A stretch of DNA of 64,000 nucleotides from Centropus unirufus (taxonomy: Eukaryota; Chordata; Aves; Cuculiformes; Centropidae), in the NCBI GenBank assembly GCA_013397695.1, contig VYZI01001117.1, positions 1,188-65,187 on the forward strand. Direction: 5' to 3'. Made by a program: the position numbers and the translations under genes. The notes under the pieces are model-generated. The model saw only the letters and a program-made list of their open reading frames with translations, was not told the DNA's origin and ran no database searches. This document shows, piece by piece, positions 13,601 to 25,600 of this stretch (the stretch's first letter is position 1; every line of letters begins with the position of its first letter).

Positions 13601-16600
13601 TGGGGGGAGACCTCATCACTCTCCACAACTGCCTGGAAGGAGGTTGTAGTGGGGTAGGTGTTGGTCTCTTCTCCCTGGTGGCCAGTGACAGGACAAGGGG
13701 AATGGCCTCAAGATACCCCAGGAAGATTCAGGTTGGATATTGGGGGGAATTTCTTTACTGAAAGGGTCGTCAAGCACTGGAAGAGGCTGCTCAGGGAGGG
13801 GTTTGAGTCCCCATCCCTGGAAGTGTTTAAAGGACAAGGAGATGCCATACTTGGTGACATGGTCTGGTGGTGGACTTAGCAGGGCTGGATCGATGGTTGG
13901 ATTCAAATGATCTTTTCCAACTGAAACCATTCTGTGTGATTCTGTGAAGAAAAAAACAAAAGCCTTGCCATGGACCAGTCAGGTGTGTGGAGCTGTGGAG
14001 TCTCCTTAGCCTGGGGACAATCCCCACTCTCTGTGCCCCTGGAACATTTCCATTCCTGCCACTGGCAGAGCACTCCCAGATTGTAGGAGGAGGATGCTGG
14101 TGAGCTGAGGGCACCCTCCTCGGGGAAACACCCAGGGAGCCACAGTCCCAGCCTTTCCAGTAACAAAGCCTGGAGGACTTTCAGTGGAGTTCATCTCCCA
14201 CGTGCTCGTCAGGTGCGTTAAGCAGCTTTCTGCTTTGTTTCTGTCTCTGCGTTCAGGAAGCTCCTCTTCTCCTTCCTCCCTCTGCTTTTCCCAGCCTCTT
14301 AACCAGGATGCAGATAAGCAGGGTTTGGAAGACTTGGATGGCCCAAGAGCTGGGGGCAGGGAGCACAGGTCAGCAGGAAGTGGCAAACATGGGGGAACAA
14401 ATGGCAGGGGCAGATCTTCACACCCATCTCCCCTTATCCAGTGTCACATCCCTGTGGCATCTCAGATCCTCGTGTCCTGGCGTGCCTGCTCCTGCTCCCA
14501 GGGCTTCCCCACCTGGGAAAGGGCACCTCCTGTGCCTTTGCAGTGAGGTTGGACCAGAAAGGCCTTCCTCTCTATCTTACCTCCCTACAAATTTGTTTTC
14601 CTTGAATTTTTGGGCAAGGCTGAGAGTGAGGGTTTCCTGCCAGAGGCTTCTTACACACATGAGCTGTGAGCTTGGGAAGAGCGGGAGAAGGGCAGTGGGA
14701 TGCTCTGCCAGCAGCTCTGTGCTTCCCCAGCAGTTGGAAGAGAGGCAAATCCAGCCCTGTCTGGGCGTGTGTTTAAATTCAGGGTGTATATTCTCAGGGG
14801 AGAGGGGTTTTGGTGTTTGGAGGCCTGGGTTGTTCTTCTCATGCCACATGGAAGAGTTTTCTGGGCTGGATTTGTACTAGGAAGGAGCACAGGGAATGTC
14901 AGGGGTTCCTGAGCACTGAAGCCGTACTGAGCAAAGTGACAGCTTTTGTTTAGGAGCTGCAAATTTGACACAGACCTTGTTTAAACACAGAATTTTAACT
15001 TTGCCAGAAGAGCTAAAGCTGTACAGTTCTCTCCTGCCGGCAGAGCATTTTCCTTCCCCAGACGAAGCAATTCCATCCTAGTGGAACTGTGCCTGCTCGA
15101 GGGGTTGTGTTTCTTATGTAAAAACCACGTGCCTTGCCCGGGTTAAGGCTGACGTGAAGCTGGGCGAGGACTGAACCTTCTGTGTTTGAGAAGAACATGT
15201 ACAAGCTCAAGCACCTGCCTTCCTTCCTTCCAGCGAGAGGAGCCGCTTGTGTATTAATCGCATGCCTGATGTTGTTGCCTTGCTCTCCTTGCTCTCTTGT
15301 CCATCGCCAGGGCCAGGATCCCAGCACAAAGGATCTTCTTGGAGGGCGGCAGGGTTGGGCTTTGATGCTGGGATGCAGCAGCTCTGCCTCAGCCTGCCCC
15401 AACCCCTGCTCCCCTGGTCCTGCCCGAGCGGCACGTGTTGGTGTGGGGCTGAGACTGGGATTGTTTTGCCTTTGGCTCAGCGTCCCAGCTCGAGGCCTCG
15501 TACGCTTGTTGTGCCCTTTCCAAAGGGGAGAGATGCCTTTGGAAGGAGCCCAGCGGGGCTGGCAAGCCTTTCTGCTGGACCTCACTGCTGCTAATTTCGA
15601 ATTCTGCATGCTCTGTAGGGTGCCCTGCGCCAGCACGTGGCCTGCGTGTGACCGGTTCCTCTGCCTATTGCATCTCCATTGTTAATGGTTACATGCAGCG
15701 AGTCTCAAATGGGAATTATTGGGGTTTTTTTTCAATTTGAGACAACAAATAGATGTTTTAAGGGGATGGTACCTCTCACAGCACTGTGATCATGTACCAT
15801 GGTTAGAAACCTTGGAGGTGATTGTGCCCGTGGGCTCGGTGCTGGTGTGGCCACATCTCGAATCCTGGGGTTTTGGGGCCCCTCACTGCAAGATGGACCT
15901 TGAAGTTCTGGAGTGCGTCCAGAGAAGGGAATGGATCTGGGAAGGGGCTGAAGAACAAGGGCTGTGAGGAGCAGCTGAGGGAGCTGGGGTTGTTCAGCCT
16001 GGAGAAGAGGAGGCTGAGGGGAGACCTCATCCCTGCCTCCAACTGCCTGGAAGGAGAGGGTTGAGAGGTGGGTGCTGGGTTCTTCTCCCAAGTGGCAAGC
16101 GATAGGATGAGGGGGAATGGCTTCAAGTTGTGCCAGGGCAGGGTCAGATTGGACATCAGGAAAAAATTCTTCCCCAGAAGGGTTCTTGGGCTGTGGCAGA
16201 GGCTGCAGAGGGAGGTGGTGGAGTCCCCATCCTTGGAAGGGTTTAAAAGCTGGGCAGATGAGGTGCTCAGGGCAGGTTTAGTGTCGGGCAGGTACAGTTG
16301 GCCTGAATGATCTCAAAGCTCTTTTCCAGCCTGGTGATTCCATGATTCTCTCCCTGTGCAGGGATGGTGTTGCAGGCAAACCCCGTGGTGCTGACTGCTT
16401 GCTGTTGTTTCTCTTTTGTCTTGGTGCTCCCTCCCCAGCGAGGCTCCTCTCTGCTTCTGCTCAGCCTGTTTTACCTGCTCTGTGCGCTGGCAGCTGCCCA
16501 GCGCCCTCTCCATCCCACGCAGGGGCCAGTGGTGGCCACGCAACCAACCCAGCTGTCTCAGCTATGCCAAAAAAGTTTGCCCACATCTGCCTCTTGGGAT

Positions 16601-19600
16601 TCCCAGCCGCGTGGGCTGGGATTATCCCGCTCTCTCCCAGTGCCTCCAAATAGCTGAGAAATCCCCAGAGCACTGCAAAGGGGTGGCAGGGAGGAGCACC
16701 AGCTCGCCTGCCTGGCCCTGTGTGACAAGGAAAAGGGACATGGGCAGCATCAAGATGGGGCGCTGGGGTTTTCCTGGGGCATTCCCAGGCAACCTGCCTC
16801 GTTGGGAACTTGAAGTTGCCCGAATGTGATCAACCTGGAAGGTGAGGATGGGCAGTGACCTGCTTGATATCACGCTACCTGGCTCCTGGGCAGCTTGGAG
16901 GCTGCCAGAACCCCTTTGTTGATGTGTTTGGATGTTGGTGGGAGGTTTTTTAAGACAGTGGGGCTCTTCCAGAGGGCGAAATGACCTGAAAGAAGGGTGT
17001 AGTGAGGTGGGTGTTGGTCTCTTCTCCCTACTAACAAGGGATGGGAGGAGAGGAAATGGCCTTAAGCTGTGAAATGGGAGGTTTTGAGTGGATAGTAGGA
17101 AAAATGTCATCATGGACAGAGTGGTGAAGCCCTGGCAGAGGTTACCCAGGACGGTAGTGGAGTCTCCATCCCTGGAGAGGTTGAAAAACTGTGTAAATGT
17201 AGCATTTTGGGCCATGGTTTAGCGGGGCTGGTGGTGTTGGGCCGATGGGTGGACTGGATGAGCTTGGAGGTCTTTTTCGACCTTAACAATTCCATGTGTC
17301 TGTGGTTGCAGCCATCTTGTCATCAAGGGGGGGGACGCTTGGACCCCCGCTGGACCTCCAAGCAGAGACCATCCATCCCGGAGCACGTCTCGCTGCACGC
17401 TCTGGAGGCCCTTGTGCCAAAAGGTTCCTGAGAACTTTGCAAGTCTTGATTAGCGCATTAGCTTAAACAAATTGAGTTATAGATGCCACGGAGGGAAGAA
17501 AGGTACTGCACTCCGTCAGCGTTGACTTAAAGTTTAATTAATTTTGTTGCCAAATGAGGCATGAAATACAGTGTGAAATACATTGCAGCACTGAATGTGT
17601 AATTGTACAGGGGCCTGGGAGCACAGCGAGCGCTGGGGATAGGAGATCACCCGAGGCAAAAGCTGGGGCTCGGAGCTCTCGTGGCACTGAAACGTGTGCA
17701 TCTGGCTGTGGCAGCGGGAGCCAGGCTGATTCCAGGGACACAGGGGGAGGTAGGACTGGGCCAGCCTCTGCGCCCAAAGTGGAAGCAGTATCCGAGGATG
17801 CTGCTGCACCCAAGGGTTTGATGCTGTTCCTACGCCAGGGGATCCAGCTGGAGCCAAACAGCCAGGCAGGACTTGCGCCCTCTGGGATGCAGCGTCTGTC
17901 TGCTGGGGTAGGGTGGGATGGGGAGCTTTGCTGTCTGGTTCTTTTGAGTCTGGTTTTATTTAGGATGAGGGGGAAGGGCCTCAGGCTGCACCAGGACAGG
18001 GTCAGATTGGGCATCAGGAAAGAATTCTTCACCAAAAGGATCCTCAGGCCCTGGCGGAGGCTGCACAGGGAGGGGGTGGAGTCCCCATCCCTGGAGGGGT
18101 TTAAAAGGTGGGTGAGGTGCTGAGGGATCTGGTCTGGTGGTGGACAGGTACAGGTGGGCTTGATGGTCTTTTCCAACCTGGTGATTCTAAGATTCTGTGC
18201 ATCTGGGTTTCATAGAATCATGGAATGGCTTGGGTTGGAAGGGACCTCAAAGCCCATCCAGTTCCACCTCCTCTGCCCTGGGCAGGGGCACTTCCCACTG
18301 GATCAGGTTCCTCAAAGCCTCATCCAACGTTGCCTGGGTGGAAATGGAGACAAAGAAAGATCAGAAGTGGGAAAAGCTGAACTGTGAGCAGAGACTTCTC
18401 GGTTCTTTGGAGAAATTGGGCAGTGGCTGTTTTGCTGCTCTTCTCACTGCCATGATTGATGTTCCTGGGAGGAGGAAGTCTTCCCAGAGCATTCCTCCTG
18501 CACCAGAGGAGAGGAGGAGGCACTCTAGGACATTCACCCCCTTTCATTTGATGTTGAATTTTTCCATTACCTCTCCAGGTAGCCCTGCTCCAACCCAGCA
18601 GGGAGAAAATTAAAAACCTCCTGTCCATCCTCTCTTTAACCCTGGAAAGCAGATTCCCACCTCCAAAGTGACCTCTAAGGCAACATCTCCTTCTAAATTT
18701 AGCTGGAGATTGCGTCACGAGCAAGAAGGAGGTGAACTTACTGTGGCATAAGCTTTTTCTAGCAGGGGAGTCTTCATGGTTAGACAGGGACTGAAAATAA
18801 ATAAACGGGCTTCATTTCAGAGCACTGAGGGTCGGGGCTGGGAGGAAAAACAGCCCCCAGCACCCCAGGGGGTGTGGAGGTGGGATTCTTCATACCAAGT
18901 GGGGCAGAGGGCAGTCATCTGCAAAGCCTTGGCCTGTCCTAAGCTGGAAGAACCTTCCAGGAAAGTGGGTGATGCTCCCCGTGTCCTGGCAGAGCGCTGG
19001 GGACTGTCCCTCAGAGGTGGCACTCAGCAGGTTTGGGGCAGCTGCCCAGAGCTCAGTGGCCACCGTTTGAGGCAAGGCTGTTCCTCTCCACAAAGAGTTT
19101 TGAAGCATCTTCTGCCCATCCTTCATCCCTGGCCCCTGGGGATGAGGAACCAGTGAGGTTGCTCCTCTTCCAAAAGCCCTCCTGGAGTCCTGTTGTGATG
19201 CTCGTTGGTTGCAGACACGGTGGCATTCAGGTGGCCCCCAGGGGCAACCATCGTGGCCCTGACCTGGAAGAAGTCCCAACCAAGCTCCTGCAGGACAAGC
19301 TTTGGAGGTCACTGGTGTTGCCCATCACCTCTTTTCATCCTCATCTTCTACAACCCAAGGGGACGAGTGGCTTTGCTGGGACAAGGGACAGAACCCAGCC
19401 TTGTGGTGCTGCGAGCGTGACCGCTCCTCAGCGATTGGGGGTTCCTGGGCCCCTTCTGCTTTCTGGGACCTGTTTTTTTTTCAAGTGCAGTGCTCTCTCT
19501 TCCAAAGGCTTCTTAATGCCCCGTTAACATTGTTATACAAAACAGCAGCATGCCATTTAATTAGGAAAAATATGCACTAACCTCGACCATATGTTGCTCT

Positions 19601-22600
19601 TCTCCTTGTATTTGCATTTGAAAGTCCAGCTGAATTTCAATGTGAAACTGGATTTTATCCAAATGATGAATGGCCTGAGAGACTGTGGGAAGGTGGATCT
19701 GCCTCCTCCTCCCCATTGCGTGCGGTAGGTTTGTTTTTTTTTACCCTTTTTAAAGCAAGGTTCTTGTTGGATCTGAATGATCTTTAAAGGTCCCTTCCAA
19801 CCCAAACCATTCCTTTATTTCTTCTGCTTCCAACTGTTCGCACCTTGCCTCTAAAACCTGGAGTTTCCTGGCTGGGTGGTCATTCCTGCATCCTCTGAAT
19901 GCAGGGGCTCCAGCCCCTGGAGGAGAGGGATTAAGGCTTGATTTACTTTTAGCCTGTTTTCAGTGGCAGCTCTGCTCATGGCGAGGAGGTGAACCTGCTG
20001 CCGAGCCTCCCTGTGCTTCAGCCGGGGCTGCTCTGTCCTTGGAGGTTTGTAACCTCCTTTGTTGACTACAAAAGGACTTTGGTATCAACAGGCACCTTTT
20101 CTATCCAAGGATGATCCATGCACCAGCCTTGCAAGCTCCGCGCTGCCTTTGCCTTGGTGGCAGGAGCGTGGTGAGGGTTCACGTTGGTTGAACACCCTGA
20201 TCCAGTGCGAGGTGCCCCAGCCCATGGCACAGGTTGGAACGGGCTTCAAAGCCCCTTCCAACCCAAACCATTCCCTGATTCTTCACTTTATTTTCCCAGC
20301 CTGCCTTCGGCTGCGGTTTGGCACGTGCGCCTCGGTTTGTCTCCTGGCATGTAGGACTGGGCTAAAAGTGTCCTGGCTGGAGCTTTTGGGCTTTTTATTT
20401 TTAGTTTGTTGGAGCGATGGCAGCTCCAAGCCCATTCCCAGACTTGGCTGTGGTTTCTCTGCCGCTGTTGCTTCTCCGGTAGCGTAGGTCAGTGTTTCCC
20501 AGCTGCTCTGAAACAGGAGCAATGGCATCTCGGTGCTGCTTGGACCTCGAGAAGAGCAGCTTCTAGGAGCCACTAGAGGAGTTGTAGAAGCCGCTTGGCT
20601 GCTGGAAGAGGACCTGGTTTAGGAGCTGAGCAGTGGCTGGGCCCATGGCTGGGCACCCCCACGCTCTCCTAGAGCTGCCTGGACATTCCTTGTGGCTGGA
20701 GGCTGGATTTTTCTCCTCGCCTGAGCTACATTGGAGCTCTACAACAAGCTCAGCATTAGGTTGCTGAGCTGCGCGTGCTCCCACGGCTCTCAATGACCTT
20801 GTACCTCACCTACCTGGCAAAAAAACCCCTTAAAAATCACTTCACATCCTGATGATGTCACATCCTCTGTGGGATCTGCCTGTGGAGAAGGGCTTGGGTG
20901 CTGAGCTGGCCCGCATTGCTCGCTGGGGAAGCTGGTTGCCACAGGCTTCTGACTTTTGTTCTCCTTTCTCTTGGCCCCTTGGAGATCAGTTCAATCTTGA
21001 AGACCGGTTTTTGTTGGGGTTTTTTGTTGTGTTAATGCAGCTGAACTAATATGATTACATTTCCAGATTTGGGTAATGGAATAACAAGTCAGGAAGCTCT
21101 GTTTTCTCCCCCCTTTTTTTTTCCTTTTTTTTTTTTTTAAAAAAAAGAGAATTTATGTCACTTCCAAATTATCCAAGTCTCCAGTTGGGAAGATCTTTCT
21201 CAGTTACTCTTGGCACGGGGGCTCCCTGCTGCCATGGCCATGCGTACAGCAACCTGGGCCTGACCAAGGGCTGCTGCACTTTGTGCTCTGTGCTGTGATC
21301 AGCCACGAACCTGGATCAAGAAGAGGCTCTGCCCTTCCCTGTGAGATCCATCAGGACAAAGGACCCATGCACAGATGAGATCTTAGGGAGCAATGTTTTC
21401 CTATGAGGGTGGGGAGGCCCTGGCCCAGGTTGCCCAGAGCAGTGGTGGCTGCCCCATCCCTGGAGGTGCTCAGGACCAGGATGGATGAGGCTTTTATCCC
21501 ACTGATCCAGTGGGAGGTGTCCCTGCCCATGGCAGGGGTTGGAACTGGCTGGGCTTTGAGGTCCCCTCCAATGCAAACTGTTCTATGATTCTATGATCCC
21601 TGGGCTCTCTCCAGTCCTTCCAGTTTCAGAGGAGAGACCTGGAAAAGCCCTCAGCCCAATCATCTCGCAATGGCAACTTCCTGTCTAAAAAGAGAAGGAT
21701 GTTGCGGAGTCAGTGGCTTCCCATTATTTTCCCCACTTTGGGTGCTCTCTCGCCGTCGGTTCCCCAGCCTCAGGCCGTGTGGTCTGCCTTGGTTTGGAGA
21801 CAACCTCTGCTGTGGAAGCCCACCATGCTGCCCTCCAAGAGCGCCTGCATCCCGGAGCAGCGCGGTGGGAGTTGGCTTCCAGCACAAATAGCAGCTCCTC
21901 CCTTCCCAGGATGGGGACACCGGCTGCTGGAACCCCTGGCTTGGTGAACCCCGGTGGCATTTGTCCTTCTTTGGCCATGCTGTAAGAAGGTAATGAGTCA
22001 CTTTCCAGCGGGCTGATCGTTACCCTGCTCCTGCCGTGTATTTTGTTGTGCAGCCAGCGGGATTATTTATAACTCCACCAGCATCCCGAGTCCATTGTTT
22101 CAGCAAAGAGCAGGAATGACTCGATGACTTCCTGAGATTTTTTTTTTTTACCACCCCCTCATTTATTTTTTTTTTTCCAGAATCTCCTTTTCCTTCCAAG
22201 TATTATATTCACTGGTTGGATGCTTTCCCCCCACATCTTCCCCTCCTGATTGTACATTTGTGCTGCTGACAATCCCACTACCGGTGTTGCTTTAACTTGG
22301 AAAACTCTCCCAGGAAAAGCAAGGGCCTGTGTCCTGGTGGGGCTGGGGCTCCTGGGGGTGGCTCTGAGACCTCCTGGGTGCTGAGGAGCAAGGCACAAGG
22401 CCCTGGCAGTGCCATTTGTGGAGGGAGAGCACCTGCAGGACTTCCCTTGTGCTATGGACACCTCAGGATGCTGGGCAACCTGGATGAAGGGTTGGTCCAG
22501 TCCACGCCACCACTACCAGGTTGCACCCTTTCAGTCCAGTTCAGCCTTTTTGTTGCTGTCCCTCTGAAGGTGTTACCTGGGAGAACCCCAAGGTCTCCCC

Positions 22601-25600
22601 TGAGCCTGGAGCGCACAGGGTGACAGCGGTTTCCATGCCACAGAAGGGCTGCATCCAACCTTAGGAATGTGGCAGTGGTGGACATGGACAAAGCAGATCC
22701 TGAGCTCCTGTCCTTGTTTATGTAGCTGCCACTCTCCTTGTGCTGCCTTCCCAGGAACTTCCCAGCTCTGCAGGGAAGCGTGATGTTGGTCCAAACGGAG
22801 CCCTGCCACTCTGAAAATGCCTGGTGACAGTGGGGGTCTAGGACAACTCTCCATGGGGACAACTCTGACCCTAAGCCTAACCCCACTCTTATGGCTCGTG
22901 GTGGAGAGTTGTCTCTTCCCACAGCAGTGGTCCCGTCTGAGCAGTGTTCAGCCTCAGTCTTAGAGCTCTCCTGGTTCTTGTCCTCCTCCTCTTTGTCCAT
23001 CTGCCTGCGGTTAATTCACTGTTGATGTTGCAAGACTTGGCAGTCATCATGGGAAATCGGTGCAAAAATGAGGAGACGGGACGGGGTAGCGGGTTTGGTG
23101 AATGCAGCTGATCAGAACCTTTGGGAGGGATGTTGAGCTCCTGACTGTCCGCAGCTCCCCCTTGCCCAAACAGCCCAGGTTTGCTTTGGATCTTGCTTGA
23201 AATTGAGGTGTAAGACTCCCGCTTTGGGTTTCATAGAATCATGGAATGGTTTGGGTTGGAAGGGACGTTAAAGCCCATCGCGTTCCCCACCCCTGCCATG
23301 GGCAGGGACACCTCCCACTGCATCAGGCTGTTCAAAGTCCCATCCAACCTGGCCTTGAACACCTCTAGGTTTGGTTTAATTGAATTCTTCTTCTGGCCAA
23401 GTGGGGTGCTCTGAGGTGGAGCCTCAGTGGTGCCCGTCCTGGCTGTGTTTCCTCCGTTAGCTGCTTCTTGGCTGTGATGTAAGGAGCAGCCTCTGAGGTT
23501 CGAGCGCCTGCAGCCGCAACCTGCGATATCCACCCAGGGGTGAAACGGCTGGAGAGGAAGAAGCCTTTGCTGCCTTGTGGTCAGCAGAGATCTTGCAGAA
23601 GTCCTCTCAGTTTCTATTAGTTCAGAACTCAAAACTTGGGGCTCGTTTATTTTTAAGCTGCTGTTTCTACCCGTCGTGCTTGCAAGGCTTTGCTTGTCCT
23701 CCCTCTGTTGGTAGAAGCTGCCTTGTAGCCCCTCTGGCTCTTGAGCTTTCCTGAACTGGGCTGCAGGGAAGCAGTGGAAGGGGCTGTTGGTTGCCTGGCT
23801 GGTCTCCATACCTCCCCCTTTCCAAGAGGGATCACTCTTCCCTGTGCTGCCTTCTCAGGAACTGCCCAGCTCTGCAGGGAAGCGTGAAGTTGGTCCAAAT
23901 GGAGCTCTGCCACTCCGAAAACCCCACTCAGAGTGGAGAACAAGTCCCGTGTTCTGCCCAGTGGGGTTTTCACACTCTCTTCATGGCTGGGTGTGCTTTG
24001 CCAGGTTTCTTGTGGTGCAGAGCACTGGGTGTGGGTCAGAAATCAGGAGCGTGTGTGAGATTTGGGTCTGGGGGAGAAGCGATGCTCTGGGAAGGGCTTG
24101 GGTATTGAGGCATCTCAGGGAACTGATGTAAGGAGCTGTGAGCTTACCGTGAACTCCTGGGATCCACCCTGGCTTGCTTGCTCCAGGGAAAATTAAGGGC
24201 TCTTTGGGCCAGGTACTGATCTTGCTTCTTGGAAGAGCTGGTCCCAAAGCCTTTACAGCCCAAGCGGAATCATTTAAGGTCATGCAGGAGCTCGTGCATC
24301 CAAGAGGGTGCTTGTCCTGGCTGCTTGGCTGCCTCCTGCTCCTTGCTCTGTGGACACACTCCAGCCCCTCAAGGTCCTTTTTGGAGTGAAGGGCCCAAAA
24401 CTGAACCCAGGATTCAAGGTGTGGCCTCACCAGTGCCGAGTCCAGGGGCAGAATCCTTTCCCTGCTCCTGCTGGCCACGCTGGTTCTGATCCAGGCCAAG
24501 ATGCCCTTGGCCTTCTTGGCCACCTGGGCCATTGCTGGCTCATGTTCAGCCGCTGTCACACAACACCCCCAGGTCCTTCTCTTTGCCAGGCAGCTTTCAG
24601 CCACTCTGCCCCGAGCCATGGGGTGGTTGTGTCCCGAGTGAAACCGCTGCAGCTTAGGGCATGGACCACAGGGCACGGAGAGGCAGGCGTGAGCATCTCC
24701 CACAGCAAACTGCCTCTTCCAACCCTTCTGGGCCACCTCGGGAATAGAGAGCAGCCCTTCTCCCCCAGCTTACTTTGTATTTTTGAAAGCATTGTGGGTT
24801 TTTGTTCTGTTTTCTTTAAATAATTTTCAAAAAAATTGAAACTGATGCTTTTTGACCCAAAGAAGAAAACTGAAAGATGAGTGAGATGATGTGGTTTGGA
24901 TAGCCAGTGGTGAAGACTTTAGTGTTCTCCACCTGGTAAAGATGTTGGATCCAGAGAGCGCAAGGGCTTGTTTCAAGAGGTGGCACGACAATTCGTGGGC
25001 TAATAGCTAGAGATGTGTCTATCCACACAGGTATTTAAGGGATAATCTGTGTCCATGGATATTGTGCCAAGAGAAGCTGTCTCAGCTCTGCATTTCCAGC
25101 TCTGCCCTAGTTTTTGGGCAAGTCCCTCCATACGTACAATGTCTCGGAACTGTTTTGTTCCCCAGAGAGGCTTTGAGCTTTAACATTTATAAAATGCTTT
25201 GAGATCGGCAGATAAAGGAAAGCAAAGACAATAAACGGCAAGCAGGGCTGTGCCAAAGCAATGCCCGGTATCACCAAGGCAGAGCCACGCAGGATGGGGT
25301 GGGGATGGCTTTTGTTAGAGGGCACATGAGTGCTCCAAAAACCCTGCTAGCAGGAAAGGTGCAGCTCAGCCCTGAGCCCAGCCTAAAGCGGGGTTAAGGA
25401 GAGATCCTCTTCAGGAGATAAATCTGTGATAAGAGCATGATTGAGGCAGGAAGGTGAGTTTTTCCATGGGCTTCCCATTGCCTAAGGTGCTCTCATGGCC
25501 TTAAATTGGAAGGGGAAAGATTTAGATGAGACATAAAGAAGAAATTCTTCATGATGAGGAGTGGGAGGCTCTGGCTCAGAGCAGGGGTGGCTGCCCCATC

